Shown here piece by piece: positions 7,115 through 16,804 of a stretch of DNA of 64,000 bases. The DNA lies in NCBI GenBank assembly GCA_022778545.1, contig JALFDW010000025.1, positions 62,001 to 126,000 of the forward strand. The letters are read 5' to 3'. How positions within the stretch are numbered: position 1 is the first letter of the stretch; every line of letters begins with the position of its first letter. Position numbers and translations under genes: made by a program. The notes beneath the pieces were generated by a model, which did not search any database, was not told the DNA's origin, and saw nothing but the letters and a program-made list of their open reading frames with translations. Origin of the DNA: a bacterium (GTDB lineage Bacteria > Bacillota > Clostridia > Christensenellales > CAG-138).

Positions 7115-8299
7115 TTACAGGTTCACTTTGGTTGTGCTGATGGAAAGCTCCACATTGGCAAAGGAAGCGTGTGCGCCGAGATAACCGCAGGTACGAGCGC
7201 CTTTAAAGTACTTCAGCACGACGAGGTAAGTCTCGCCATAGGCTTCGTATACGACTGCGCCCTTGATATAAGGCAGGTTCTTGTCTTCGCAGAAATACAT
7301 GCTTTCCTTTTTGCCGCGCAGCAGGAAGCGATCCACCATGGAATCGAACACGGGGCTGTTGATGATGCCGTCGGTCACATAATCGCGGTAAAACTCGCGC
7401 TCTTCCTTCGTACATTCCTGCGCAAAGGCGATTTCGCCGGAGGTAAGGTCGTAGCGGTCGCCCTTCTGGATCGCGCCGAGCACAACGCCGTTGTAGCAGC
7501 CGTTCGCGGTCTTTTCCGCGTTGCGGCAGTCGATCAGGTATACGCTTGCGCTGCCGAGCACTTCGATCGTTCCGGCATGATACACGAGCGCCGTGTCTTC
7601 GGAAACCGCATAGCCCATGCGGACATTTTTGTCGTTGGCAAGGCAGGCCTCAATGCTCCGCAGCAGGCGGGGACGCTTGTTGAAGTGCTGATCCACAACG
7701 CCGTAGGGGAAGAATCCAAGGCCCTTGGCGATGATGAGCGGCTCACAGGGGTCATCCAGCTCACAGAGCTCATCATAGGTGTCATAGCCGAACACTACAT
7801 CGTGGCTGATCACGCCGCGGTTGTTGCCGTTTGCGATCATCACTTCGCTCATGATGGCCGCACCGGCGCTGGAACCGCCGATCACGCCGCCGTTTGCATA
7901 AATCTCGCGCAGCTTGGTGAGAAGCCGCGTATCGGAGCCGTCCTTGCGCAGGAAACAGCCTGCGGTGAAATATTGATCGCCGCCGGTAAACCAGACTCCC
8001 GTTACGCCGTCGAGCAGCTCGCACAGGCTGTCTGCATCGCCCGTGAAAGCATTATAGCCGCGCTCATCGCGCACGTGCTCTGCATACAGCGGAACGAGTA
8101 CGCAGTGATCCTCCGGTACGCCCAGCTTTGCGAAATCCTCCACATAGGAGCGGTAGGTTTCGTCCGGCCCTTCGCCGGAGGCGGAAACGACGAACGCGAA
8201 GCGGCTGTTCGGGCCGCCGGCCCGTTCAATCAACGCGGCAAACACCTCATTTGCGCTTTTGTTGAGGCCGCCGCCGACAATAAACAAAGTACCTTCCAT
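7115..8299 (-). CDS. Cyanophycinase-like peptidase (S51 family)
   Basis: The 394-residue protein has the S51 features: a Rossmann-like start (LFIVGGGLNKS), FTGGDQ (105-110), and the nucleophile elbow GGSSAGA with S144. Cyanophycinases cut multi-arginyl-poly-aspartate into beta-Asp-Arg dipeptides; relatives release other beta-aspartyl or aspartyl peptides. It is about 120 residues longer than typical CphB and has no signal peptide, so it should act in the cytoplasm. AAGGAG precedes the ATG. It is the last gene of the opp operon and sits in the same locus as an isoaspartyl dipeptidase, which strongly supports a role in beta-aspartyl peptide breakdown. No cyanophycin synthetase is in the window. 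Confidence 0.85.
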   Translation of the reverse strand: MEGTLFIVGGGLNKSANEVFAALIERAGGPNSRFAFVVSASGEGPDETYRSYVEDFAKLGVPEDHCVLVPLYAEHVRDERGYNAFTGDADSLCELLDGVTGVWFTGGDQYFTAGCFLRKDGSDTRLLTKLREIYANGGVIGGSSAGAAIMSEVMIANGNNRGVISHDVVFGYDTYDELCELDDPCEPLIIAKGLGFFPYGVVDQHFNKRPRLLRSIEACLANDKNVRMGYAVSEDTALVYHAGTIEVLGSASVYLIDCRNAEKTANGCYNGVVLGAIQKGDRYDLTSGEIAFAQECTKEEREFYRDYVTDGIINSPVFDSMVDRFLLRGKKESMYFCEDKNLPYIKGAVVYEAYGETYLVVLKYFKGARTCGYLGAHASFANVELSISTTKVNL

Positions 8300-8322
8300 A
8301 TGCGTTTATTTCTCCTTGCTGT

Positions 8323-9714
8323 TTAATTGGTCATTTCTGCGGTGATGCGCTGAAATGGCAGCCACATGGCGAGGTCGGAGGTTTCAACGGAAAGCCCGCC
8401 TTCCATGCGCCGCAGCTTCATGTAATCCGGAACAGGATCCTGCTCACAGGCGATAATCGTGCCATCCTCCATTACGCGCACCGGCGCGCTGAAATTGCCG
8501 TAATCGAGCCAAAGTTCTCCGTCCCGTTCGGCAATTGTAAAATCATCGTAAGCCGGGTGATAGAATGTCCCGCATAGCCATGCGCGCATGGCATCCGGCG
8601 GAACACGGCCGGAATACGCTGAATCAACACATGCTGCACGCTCCGCCATGGAAGCTTTCCACTCGTTGAGCCGGGGCGTGAGCGGTTCGGGCGTGCAGCC
8701 GCAGAGTTCATCCAAAAGGACATCCCGCAGAAGCGTAGCGCCGGTGGTGGAGCTTGTGTTCATGAGGATCACGATGCCCTTGTGTTCCTGCGGGAAGAAC
8801 GCCACATGAGACTGGAAGCCGGTGATCGCCCCGCCGTGGTATACGAGCCGCTTCCCGCGGTAAGCGCTCGTGCGCCAGCCAAGGGCATAACTGTTGAAAA
8901 GCTCGTAGCTGTTTTCGCTTTCCGTGGGGACGTTCGGCACGAGCAGTGCTTCAAAGGCTTCTTTGGTGCACAGCGGCGCGCCGGAATCGAGCAGGCAGCG
9001 CAGCCATGCGATCATGCCCTGAAGGTTCGTGCGGATGCCCCCGCAGGGGCCGGCCACTTCGTTGTCCGCATAGGCGCAGCGGTATGCGCCGCCCTTGCCA
9101 TCCGGCCGGTGGGGAAGCGCGCAGTCCAACCCGGTGAAATCACAGTCCCGGCCGCGGAAGCGCATCTCCATCCCAAGCGGCCCGGCGATACGCTCTAACA
9201 CGATGCTTCGCCAGTCCTGCCCGTAGACGCATTCCATCACATGCCCAAGTACGATGAACATGTGGTTGTTGTATTCATAGGATTCGCGGAACCCGCGGGA
9301 GAACTCCATGTAGCGCGTCCTGTGCGCCATGTCTGCGATGGAGGTGTAGACCCGCGCCCGCATAAATTCGTGCCGTGCCAGCCCGCTGCGGTGGCAGGCC
9401 AGGTCGCGCCCCGTCATGTGCGCGGCGGCGTACTCATCCAGAAGGCCGAAGCCCGGGTAGAATTCCCGCACGGGTGCATCCCAGTCAAACTTGCCCTCTC
9501 CGGAAGCGATCGCCCCAAGCATTGCGGTAAAGGCTTTGCTGTTCGAGGCAATGTCAAAGAATGAGCGTTCCGTGATGGGGCGGCCTGCCTCCGGATCGGC
9601 GTAGCCGAAGCATTCCGTCCGGAGGTTTTCCCCGTCGATTACCGCATAAGCGCCGCCGGTAAGCCCGGTAACGCTTTGGATCTGCCGGATGGCATTACGT
9701 TCCGTTTCCGTCAT
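8323..9714 (-). CDS. Serine hydrolase of the beta-lactamase class C / D-aminopeptidase superfamily
   Basis: The 463-residue protein shows the three active-site elements: SxxK in ASNSKAFT (near residue 57), YxN in YEYNNHMF (near 148), and HxG in YHGGAI (near 308). A C-terminal beta-rich extension of about 110 residues resembles that of D-aminopeptidase/esterase relatives. No signal peptide is visible, so it is probably cytoplasmic. Within the opp-cyanophycinase operon a peptidase, amidase or esterase function on imported peptides is more likely than antibiotic resistance. It begins 24 nt after oppDF. Confidence 0.88.
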   Translation of the reverse strand: MTETERNAIRQIQSVTGLTGGAYAVIDGENLRTECFGYADPEAGRPITERSFFDIASNSKAFTAMLGAIASGEGKFDWDAPVREFYPGFGLLDEYAAAHMTGRDLACHRSGLARHEFMRARVYTSIADMAHRTRYMEFSRGFRESYEYNNHMFIVLGHVMECVYGQDWRSIVLERIAGPLGMEMRFRGRDCDFTGLDCALPHRPDGKGGAYRCAYADNEVAGPCGGIRTNLQGMIAWLRCLLDSGAPLCTKEAFEALLVPNVPTESENSYELFNSYALGWRTSAYRGKRLVYHGGAITGFQSHVAFFPQEHKGIVILMNTSSTTGATLLRDVLLDELCGCTPEPLTPRLNEWKASMAERAACVDSAYSGRVPPDAMRAWLCGTFYHPAYDDFTIAERDGELWLDYGNFSAPVRVMEDGTIIACEQDPVPDYMKLRRMEGGLSVETSDLAMWLPFQRITAEMTN

Positions 9715-9738
9715 GCTTTCCTCCGAAAGAGCGTTCTC

Positions 9739-11718
9739 TTATTGCAACCTGGCGCGGTATTCTTCCAGTTCGGGATCGTTTGCCCAGATGAAGTGGCCCG
9801 GCCGTACTTCGGACCAATAGGGCTTATCGAACTCGTATTGGTGCATGGAAGGATCGTACACGAGCACTTCCTTGTCGCGTTCAATGTCCGGATCAGGTAC
9901 GGGCGCGGCCTGCAAAAGCGCGTTGGTGTAAGGATGGAGCGGGTTTCTGAACAGTTCCTCGGTCTCCGCAAGCTCCACGATCCGCCCTTTGTACATGACG
10001 GCGATGCGGTCGGAAATGAAGCGCACCACGCTGAGGTCATGGGCAATGAACATATAGGTGAAGCCCTTTTCCTTCTTGAGCTGGTTGAGCAGGTTGATGA
10101 CCTGCGCGCGGATGGAAACATCCAGCGCGGAGATCGGCTCATCCGCCACGATGAACTTCGGTTCGACCACGAGCGAACGGGCGATGCCGATGCGCTGGCG
10201 CTGGCCACCGGAGAACTCGTGGGGGAAGCGGGTGGCGTATTCTTCGAGCAGGCCGACGCTGTGCATGGCGTCCGCGACCTTCTGCCTGCGCTCCTTCTCA
10301 TTCTTGTAGGCATGGAAGTTGTACAGGCCCTCCGAGATGATGTAATCCACTTTCGCGCGTTCGTTGAGCGATGCCATGGGGTCCTGGAAGATCATCTGCA
10401 CGTTGCGGCGGAATTCCGTCAGCTCGTGGTTCTTCATCTTCCGGTTGACCTGCATGCCGTCGAAGTAGATCTCGCCGCCGCTCGTGTGGCAGATCTTCAT
10501 GATCGCCTTGCCGGTGGTGGTTTTGCCTGAGCCGGATTCGCCCACAAGGGAGAACGTTTCACCCTCGTGAATATCGAAGGACACATCGCGCACGGCGCTG
10601 AATTCCCTGCGGCCCAGCTTGAAGTTGACCGTCAGGTTTCGCACGGAAACGAGAGGCTTTGCATTTGAAAAATCATGCGGCGGCGCAGGCTCGATCTCGG
10701 CGCGCTTGGCTTCCGCTTCCGCGAGTTCTTTGCTGTATGCTGCCGCTTTGTCGCTAAGCAGCCACGTCTTTGCATAATGCGTGTCGGTGACCTTGAAGAA
10801 CGGCGGTTCGTATTCGTAGTCGATCTTCATCGCATCCGGGTTACGGGGTGCGAAAGCGTCGCCCTTGATCTCCTTATAGAGGTTCGGCGGGGAACCCTTG
10901 ATGGAATGCAGGTCATGCCCGCGCACGCCAAGCTGCGGCAGGGAGAGCAGCAGCGCCTTGGTGTATGGATGGCGCGCATCCTTGAAGATCTCGTTTGCAA
11001 GGCCGTATTCCACGATCTGCCCGGCATACATGACGGCCACGCGGTCTGCCACATTGGCGACGACGCCGAGGTCATGCGTGATGTAGATGACGGACATGTT
11101 CAGTTCCTTTTGCAGCTTCTTGATGAGCTGGAGGATCTGAGCCTGAACGGTTACGTCGAGTGCGGTGGTCGGTTCATCGCAGATGAGGATCTGGGGCCGG
11201 CAGGCGATCGCCGTTGCAATGACGACGCGCTGGCGCATACCGCCGGAAAACTCATGGGGGTATTGCTTATAGCGCTGCTCGGCATCGTTGATGCCGACCT
11301 GGCGCAGCAGCTCGATCGCCTGCTGTTTTGCGGTCTCCTTGTCCGTGCCGAAGTGATAGGTGATGACTTCGCGGATCTGCTCGCCGATGGTTTTCACCGG
11401 GTTGAGTGAGGTCATGGGATCCTGGAAGACCATGGCGATCTTTTTGCCGCGCACCTTCAGCCATTCCTTTTCGGTCTTGTAGCCGGAAAAGTCTACGCCG
11501 TCCATGATCATGCTGCCGCTTTCGACCCAGCCGTTTTTGTCCAGCATGCCGATGAAGGACTTGGTGAACACGCTCTTTCCGCTGCCGCTTTCGCCCACGA
11601 TCGCAAGCGTTTCGCCCTGATACAGGTCGATGGATGCGCCGCGGATCGCGGTCAGCGTGCGCCCGCGGAGGTTGAATTTCACCACAACGTCTTTTGCTTC
11701 AAAAATCTTCTCTTTCAT
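9739..11718 (-). CDS. oppDF: Fused oligopeptide ABC transporter ATPase (OppD-OppF in one chain)
   Basis: The 659-residue protein has two complete nucleotide-binding domains. Domain 1 (about 3-330) has Walker A GESGSGKS, signature FSGGMRQR, and an OppD-like C-terminal segment ([20 protein letters not shown]) but without the Fe-S cysteines some OppD proteins have. Domain 2 (about 350-640) has GESGSGKTT and FSGGQRQR, and an OppF-like tail. It powers peptide import with OppB and OppC. The start at 11718 follows GGGAGGTGG; the longer frame to 11766 would overlap oppC. Fusion fixes a 1:1 ratio of the two ATPases. Confidence 0.95.
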   Translation of the reverse strand: MKEKIFEAKDVVVKFNLRGRTLTAIRGASIDLYQGETLAIVGESGSGKSVFTKSFIGMLDKNGWVESGSMIMDGVDFSGYKTEKEWLKVRGKKIAMVFQDPMTSLNPVKTIGEQIREVITYHFGTDKETAKQQAIELLRQVGINDAEQRYKQYPHEFSGGMRQRVVIATAIACRPQILICDEPTTALDVTVQAQILQLIKKLQKELNMSVIYITHDLGVVANVADRVAVMYAGQIVEYGLANEIFKDARHPYTKALLLSLPQLGVRGHDLHSIKGSPPNLYKEIKGDAFAPRNPDAMKIDYEYEPPFFKVTDTHYAKTWLLSDKAAAYSKELAEAEAKRAEIEPAPPHDFSNAKPLVSVRNLTVNFKLGRREFSAVRDVSFDIHEGETFSLVGESGSGKTTTGKAIMKICHTSGGEIYFDGMQVNRKMKNHELTEFRRNVQMIFQDPMASLNERAKVDYIISEGLYNFHAYKNEKERRQKVADAMHSVGLLEEYATRFPHEFSGGQRQRIGIARSLVVEPKFIVADEPISALDVSIRAQVINLLNQLKKEKGFTYMFIAHDLSVVRFISDRIAVMYKGRIVELAETEELFRNPLHPYTNALLQAAPVPDPDIERDKEVLVYDPSMHQYEFDKPYWSEVRPGHFIWANDPELEEYRARLQ

Positions 11719-11731
11719 GCTTCCACCTCCC

Positions 11732-12682
11732 TTAAACATGGTTGCGCGGATCGGAAGCATCCGCAAATTTGTTGCCGATGATATAGAAGGAGATCGTGAT
11801 AAAGCAGAGGATCAGCGTGGGGCAGATCATCTGGTAAGGATACACGAGGAACGCGCTCCTGCCCTGGTTGACGAGGTTGCCCAGTGTGCAGAGATCTGCC
11901 GGCAGGCCGACGCCGATGAAGCTCAGGAACACTTCCGAGCCGATGGAAGAGGGGATCGTGAGCGCAGCGTCCATGATGATGAGGCTTACGAGGTACGGCA
12001 CCACGTTGCGGCTGATGATACGCTTTGGCGGCGTTTTCAGGCAGATGGAAGCCACGTTGTAATCCGCTTCGCGCAGCGCAAGGATGCGGCTGCGGAACCA
12101 TCTTGCCTCAGAGATCCAGCCCGTTGACACAAGTGCGATGATGATCGTGAAAATGCTGGGCTTCATGATGTAAGCGATCAGCACGAGGTAGATCGTGCTC
12201 GGGACGTTGGTGAGCGTGTTGTAAATCGCGAACATCAGCGTATCGAGCTTGCGATAGAAGCCCCAGAGCGCGCCGACGATCACGCCGATGCCCACCTGGA
12301 ATATCGCGACTGCGATCGAAAGCAGAAGCGATGTGCGCGTGCCGAACCAGACGCGCGCCCAGATGTCACGCCCGACGCCATCCGTGCCGAAGGGATGCTC
12401 CGCAGAAGGCGGGAGATTCCATTCCCGCGCGGAAAGCGACACGGCGTACGGGTCGCGGTCGGTGACCATGGGATAGATGATGGTATAGGAGACAAGCAGC
12501 AGCAACAGTACCACGATCACCTTCACAACGTTGCTCTTAAAGAAAGTGCGTAATGTGCTACGCCAGTAGGAGTAGTTGGAAAAGCCGGTCTCTTCCGAGA
12601 GCTCTTCGTGAAACTCGGCGCGGGTGAACAACTCCTGCGGGAGATCACAGGGTTGGGGCGTTTTAACGTTAATGCTTTCCAT
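11732..12682 (-). CDS. oppC: Oligopeptide ABC transporter permease OppC/DppC
   Basis: The 316-residue permease has an N-terminal cytoplasmic tail, a first helix near 50-72, the loop [23 protein letters not shown] typical of the DppC/OppC N-terminal domain, and a binding-protein-dependent transport core with an EAA-like loop ([21 protein letters not shown]) that contacts the ATPase. It forms the channel with OppB. GGGGGAG precedes its ATG, and it sits 13 nt before oppDF. Confidence 0.94.
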   Translation of the reverse strand: MESINVKTPQPCDLPQELFTRAEFHEELSEETGFSNYSYWRSTLRTFFKSNVVKVIVVLLLLLVSYTIIYPMVTDRDPYAVSLSAREWNLPPSAEHPFGTDGVGRDIWARVWFGTRTSLLLSIAVAIFQVGIGVIVGALWGFYRKLDTLMFAIYNTLTNVPSTIYLVLIAYIMKPSIFTIIIALVSTGWISEARWFRSRILALREADYNVASICLKTPPKRIISRNVVPYLVSLIIMDAALTIPSSIGSEVFLSFIGVGLPADLCTLGNLVNQGRSAFLVYPYQMICPTLILCFITISFYIIGNKFADASDPRNHV

Positions 12683-12697
12683 TGCGCTCCCCCTTTC

Positions 12698-13639
12698 TTA
12701 ATTGTTGCTGTCGACCAGCTTGATGCGCGGGTCAACGAAGGATACGACGATGTCGCCAAGGAATACGCCGAGGACGGACAGCGCGCCGTAAAGCAGCACC
12801 AGAACCTGTACCATCGGGTTGTCCATCGCTGTGATGGATTTGATCAGCAGGCCGCCTGTGCCGGGGATGGCATACATGCTTTCGATGACGAGCGAACCGG
12901 AAAGCATCAGCAGAAAGTCGGAAGGAATGTTGATGGCAATGGGGACGATGGCGTTGCGGAAAATGTGCCGCCACATGATGAACGTCTTCGGAAGCCCCTT
13001 TACCGTTGCAAATTTGATATAATCCTTGTTTTCTTCATCCACGATATAGCGGCGCAGCCAGGTAGCATAGCCTGCGATGCTGCCGATGGACATGGAGATG
13101 ATCGGCAGGAGCCATGATATGGGCTGATCCATATAGAAGAGCATCGGCAGATCAAACCATTTGGAAAGGAACACCTGGATGAAGAAGTGGATAATGATGG
13201 AAGGGATGGAACGGATCAGCACGACGTAAAGCGTTCCGAGCCCATCCACCATGCCGCTCTTGTTCTTTGCCATCGCGATGCCGAGCGGCATGCCTATGAT
13301 GGCTGCAGTAAACCAGCTGATGAAATTCAGCAGCAGGGAGTACTGGATCTTCTCCCCTAAAATGTTGGAGATCGGCATGCTGGGATAAAGCGTGATGCTG
13401 CGCCCAAGGTCGCCGTGGAACAGGCCGCTTACGAATTTCTGCAGCTGCACCGGCATCGGGTCAAGCACGCCCATGTTGCGCAGGTACGCTGTTTTTTCCG
13501 CATCGGTCATGGTCTTATACTGTTCTTTTGAAAAATAGCCGGCTGTGGGCATAAAGCGGAGCAGCGTGAATACGACTAATACCACCAGCACAATGGTAAC
13601 GATCGCCTGCCCCAGTTTAGAAAGCAAATATCGAGTCAT
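12698..13639 (-). CDS. oppB: Oligopeptide ABC transporter permease OppB/DppB
   Basis: The 313-residue permease has the OppB-type N-terminal helix (KLGQAIVTIVLVVLVVFTLLRFMP), a periplasmic-side insertion, five further helices, and an EAA loop (EENKDYIKFATVKGLPKTFI). With OppC it forms the transmembrane pore for peptides delivered by OppA. It ends 15 nt before oppC, and it is separated from oppA by a strong GC hairpin. Confidence 0.94.
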   Translation of the reverse strand: MTRYLLSKLGQAIVTIVLVVLVVFTLLRFMPTAGYFSKEQYKTMTDAEKTAYLRNMGVLDPMPVQLQKFVSGLFHGDLGRSITLYPSMPISNILGEKIQYSLLLNFISWFTAAIIGMPLGIAMAKNKSGMVDGLGTLYVVLIRSIPSIIIHFFIQVFLSKWFDLPMLFYMDQPISWLLPIISMSIGSIAGYATWLRRYIVDEENKDYIKFATVKGLPKTFIMWRHIFRNAIVPIAINIPSDFLLMLSGSLVIESMYAIPGTGGLLIKSITAMDNPMVQVLVLLYGALSVLGVFLGDIVVSFVDPRIKLVDSNN

Positions 13640-13661
13640 CGGATAACCTCATTTCGTATAT

Positions 13662-13685
13662 GGGGGGATGGCTTGCCATCCCCCC
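13662..13685 (-). terminator. Attenuating or mRNA-stabilising hairpin between oppA and oppB
   Basis: A perfect 10-bp GC stem (GGGGGGATGG / CCATCCCCCC) with a CTTG loop lies between oppA and oppB and has no T tract. Such hairpins commonly leave the binding-protein mRNA in excess over the permease mRNA. Confidence 0.75.
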
Positions 13686-13733
13686 AGACAGAACGGATAG
13701 TAGGAATTGATTGTTTAAGCTCGGTATTGTTGG

Positions 13734-15704
13734 TTAGTTATTTGCCAATGCAGCCTTTTCCGCTTCGTACTGTTCCTTGAGCTGCGCATGCTGTGCGCTC
13801 GTCACAGGCGTCTCCTGAATAAGGGCGCCCTTCATCTTGTACCGGCTGAGGCCGAAGTAGCCGCCCGGCGTGGTGTACGGCACAAGGCGTGTCATGTTGT
13901 AGGAACCGCCGCCGCTCATGTAGGGCTTGATGTAAGCGTGGTCGAGCAGGTAAAGCTCCGCTTCGGCATAGGCTGCGTAACGGGCGTTGATGTCATAGGT
14001 CGCGCTTGCAACTTCGATCATCGCATCGTATTCCGGGATATTGTAGGCGCTACCGCAGATGTCGTAGTCGCTGGTGCAACGGTTCAGGTTCGCGGAAGGA
14101 TCCGCGTAACGGAAGCCGTAGCTGTCGTCACAGAGGTCCCAGTTGCCGAGGTCGAGCACTTCTGCGCTGAAGCTGTTGCTGGAGTAGCCGAGGATCACGT
14201 TGACATACTCCGTGCCAAGATAGGTTTCCAGCATGTTCTTTACGAGCGTCGCCTTCTTCATTTCGGTGTCACTGCTGCCGGAGGAGTAGACGATGTCGAT
14301 CGGGAGCTTGCCGTCCACATCAAACTCGGTGATCGGGAGCATGTCGACCTTACCCGGCGTAACGCCTTTCAAGGTGATGCCATCCGCATCGCAAAGCTCG
14401 GCCACAGCCTGCTTCATGTATTCAAGCGCAGTTTCCGCGTTGAAGGGATCGTTTTCTTTGTAATCCTTCAGGCGGCCGTAATCGGTGTAGTCCTTGCCGT
14501 CATCATCGAACATGCAGTTCTCAGGGAGAAGCGTGTAACGGCAGAAGAACTCGGGGTCGTTGGGCTCCCAAATCGCGGAGAGCGTGACCGCGTCAATGGC
14601 GGTGAAGAGCGCCTTGCGGAAGTTCTCGTTCTGTACGGCAACAGCCATTTCGGGGTTCTTCGTTGCAAAGTTGAAGCAGTACCAGTAGGTCGTTACGGTC
14701 TTTTCGGAAAGGTAGACATAGTCCTCCCATTCACCGCCGCGGATGCTTGCGACTTCTTCGGAACCGAGGGACGTGCTCGTGATGTTGCCGCGCTGGAACA
14801 TCTCAAGCTTGGAGATGCTGTCGGAGATGAACTCCCACTGCAGCGTGTTGAGCGTGAGCTTGTCCACATCCCAGTAGTGCTCGTTCTTGGTCATCACAAA
14901 CTGCTTGTCCAGATCCCACGCGGAGATGTAGTAGCCGCCGTTGTAGAGCATCTTATCGCGGGCAAGGCCGTAATCTTCGCCGACCGTGTCAAGGAACGCC
15001 TGCTCCACGGGGAGCGTCAGGTCGAGCTGTGCATAGGAAAGGAAGTAGGGGCAGGGGCCGGTGAGTGTGTACTCGACGGTGTATTCGTCAAGCGCCTTTA
15101 CGCCGACCGTCTCATCAAAGGAAGCGAGCACTTCTTCGCGCGTTTTGCCGATATCCACACCGTCGTCGATGTCAACGAGGTTGTAGTAATAGTCGGCGAG
15201 GCCGCTGATGACGTTGCGGATCGTGCTGAAGCTGCTGGCGTTGTTGTTCGGCTCGGCAATGTAGCGGATGCCGGCAACGAAGTCGTCTGCAGTGACTTTG
15301 TACTCAGTCTTTTCACCGTTGCAATCCACCCAGTAAACGTCCGGGCGGAGATGGAACGTCCAAACGCTGAAATCCTCGTTGGCTTTCCAGGTTTCCGCCA
15401 TGCAGGGTGCCGGCCTTCCATATTTGTCCGCTTCCACAAGGCCTTCGACGATGTTCGCGATGAACAGATAATCGGAAGTTACGCTTGTGCAGTACGGGTT
15501 CATGGAAGTGATGGACTCTGAGAAGGTGGATTTGTAGGTGTCAGCGTAAGTAACGTCCGGCTGATCCGGTGTGGTTGCAGGTTCGTTCCCAGCAGGGGCG
15601 GGTGTTTCGCTGCTAACAGGGCCATCGCTCTGCGTTTTCGCGCAGCCGGCCAGCATGCCAGCAAGCATGACGAGAGCAAGGAACAATGCAAGTGTCTTTT
15701 TCAT
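13734..15704 (-). CDS. oppA: Peptide-binding lipoprotein OppA (SBP family 5)
   Basis: The 656-residue protein has a lipoprotein signal (MKKTLALFLALVMLAGMLAGC, lipobox LAGC with Cys21), a Ser/Pro/Thr linker, and the family-5 solute-binding fold with conserved stretches around residues 60-130 and TYWYCFNFATKNP. It would capture peptides at the membrane surface. It is somewhat longer than typical OppA (about 540), with acidic insertions. It is first in the opp operon with its own promoter. Ligand specificity cannot be read, but the dedicated isoaspartyl peptidases in the locus suggest beta-aspartyl peptides. Confidence 0.94.
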   Translation of the reverse strand: MKKTLALFLALVMLAGMLAGCAKTQSDGPVSSETPAPAGNEPATTPDQPDVTYADTYKSTFSESITSMNPYCTSVTSDYLFIANIVEGLVEADKYGRPAPCMAETWKANEDFSVWTFHLRPDVYWVDCNGEKTEYKVTADDFVAGIRYIAEPNNNASSFSTIRNVISGLADYYYNLVDIDDGVDIGKTREEVLASFDETVGVKALDEYTVEYTLTGPCPYFLSYAQLDLTLPVEQAFLDTVGEDYGLARDKMLYNGGYYISAWDLDKQFVMTKNEHYWDVDKLTLNTLQWEFISDSISKLEMFQRGNITSTSLGSEEVASIRGGEWEDYVYLSEKTVTTYWYCFNFATKNPEMAVAVQNENFRKALFTAIDAVTLSAIWEPNDPEFFCRYTLLPENCMFDDDGKDYTDYGRLKDYKENDPFNAETALEYMKQAVAELCDADGITLKGVTPGKVDMLPITEFDVDGKLPIDIVYSSGSSDTEMKKATLVKNMLETYLGTEYVNVILGYSSNSFSAEVLDLGNWDLCDDSYGFRYADPSANLNRCTSDYDICGSAYNIPEYDAMIEVASATYDINARYAAYAEAELYLLDHAYIKPYMSGGGSYNMTRLVPYTTPGGYFGLSRYKMKGALIQETPVTSAQHAQLKEQYEAEKAALANN

Positions 15705-15761
15705 GCTTCTACTCCTCCAGATTTGTTTGAGATATCCATTCAGCAGGTATATCTTTCATCC

Positions 15762-15790
15762 ATCTTAGCACATGCCTCTCCACTTGTAAA
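15762..15790 (-). promoter_or_regulatory. Promoter of the opp-cyanophycinase operon
   Basis: On the minus strand, TTTACA (complement of 15785-15790), a 17-nt spacer and TAAGAT (complement of 15762-15767), 58 bases upstream of oppA. The RpiR regulator encoded divergently is the obvious candidate controller. Confidence 0.65.
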
Positions 15791-15863
15791 GCAAAAACAT
15801 TATTTTATGCGGCAAAAAAATGGAGCGAATCTGATTTTTTGTTTATTTTCCCATTTATATCCC

Positions 15864-15892
15864 TTGATTTTGTATAATCAGCCATGTATAAT
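15864..15892 (+). promoter_or_regulatory. Promoter of the rpiR-M42-iadA operon
   Basis: TTGATT (15864-15869), a 17-nt spacer and a perfect TATAAT (15887-15892). A second TATAAT lies at 15873-15878. The start codon at 15926 is 34 bases downstream. Confidence 0.7.
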
Positions 15893-15925
15893 AAAGCAAA
15901 TGCTTCATTTTGTGATGGGGGTTCT

Positions 15926-16804
15926 ATGCCTGTTCTCGATATGATCCGTGAAAAACTCGGTTCGCTGACCGCGAAGCAGCGCTCTATTGCAGAGTACCTG
16001 CTCGCAGCGCCGGACGAAGCTTCCTACCTTTCTTTAAAGGAAATGAGCGCGCGCACGCATTCCTCCGAGGTTTCCGTGCTGCGGCTCTGCAAGGCTCTCG
16101 GGTTTGAAAACTTTGTCGCGCTCAAGGAAGCGCTCCGCAGTCACATGCAGGAAACATTCCGCACGGTTTCGTTTCCGGCCACCTTTATGTGCGAAGAAAA
16201 CCGCCTTTCGGGAACGCCGGAACAGCAGCTTGCGGAGCTTTGCCGGGATGATCAGAACAACCTTGCCAACATGATCGGCCAGCTGGATCCTGAAGAACTC
16301 TTCCGCTGCGCGCGGGGGCTGCTTCAGGCGAAAAAGGTCGTTGTTTTCGCACACGATAAATCCTCTCTGTTCGCGGATTATCTGTGCTATCGTCTCAACT
16401 TCCTTCGCATCAATACATCTTCTGTGCAGCTCGGGGATGGTGATACCGTTTCAACTGCACTCGCGGGTCTGGAAAAGGATGATTCCGTGATCCTCTTCTC
16501 CTTCCCGCCCTACCATATGCCCATCCGCAACGTGGCGAGCTATTGTCAGTACCGCGGCACGCCGATCCTTGTCATTACGGACAGCATGGAGTCGCCGGCC
16601 GTTTCCGAAGGCAGCAGCGTGTTCCTGTGCCGCACGGGCGCGCGGTATTTCTTCAATTCGCAGGTCGCAACCGTTTCTTTCATCAATATTTTAGCCTCCT
16701 GCATCGCCATTGAGATGGGGCCGCTTTTCGATGAGATCGTAGCAAACGAGCAGGACGTGAACGAATTCCTGCGCAACATGAATGGAAGAGAGGAACATGC
16801 ATGA
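15926..16804 (+). CDS. RpiR/MurR-family transcriptional regulator
   Basis: The 292-residue protein has the RpiR helix-turn-helix (about 1-77; LTAKQRSIAEYLL, SVLRLCKALGFENFVALK) and a SIS sugar/phosphate-binding domain (about 120-260; KKVVVFAHDKSSLFADYL, DDSVILFSFPPY, GTPILVITDS). GGGGG precedes the ATG at 15926; an in-frame ATG at 15884 would overlap the -10 region. It is the first gene of an operon with two peptidases and divergent from opp, so it probably senses a metabolite of imported peptides and controls both arms. Confidence 0.92.
   Translation: MPVLDMIREKLGSLTAKQRSIAEYLLAAPDEASYLSLKEMSARTHSSEVSVLRLCKALGFENFVALKEALRSHMQETFRTVSFPATFMCEENRLSGTPEQQLAELCRDDQNNLANMIGQLDPEELFRCARGLLQAKKVVVFAHDKSSLFADYLCYRLNFLRINTSSVQLGDGDTVSTALAGLEKDDSVILFSFPPYHMPIRNVASYCQYRGTPILVITDSMESPAVSEGSSVFLCRTGARYFFNSQVATVSFINILASCIAIEMGPLFDEIVANEQDVNEFLRNMNGREEHA

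Noticed and set aside
8323-9714. Antibiotic-resistance beta-lactamase
   Set aside because: Has the superfamily motifs but no signal peptide, and sits in a peptide-utilisation operon.
13788-15521. 577-codon open frame antisense to oppA
   Set aside because: Val/Ala/Glu-rich mirror frame of a GC-rich gene, with no recognisable domain.
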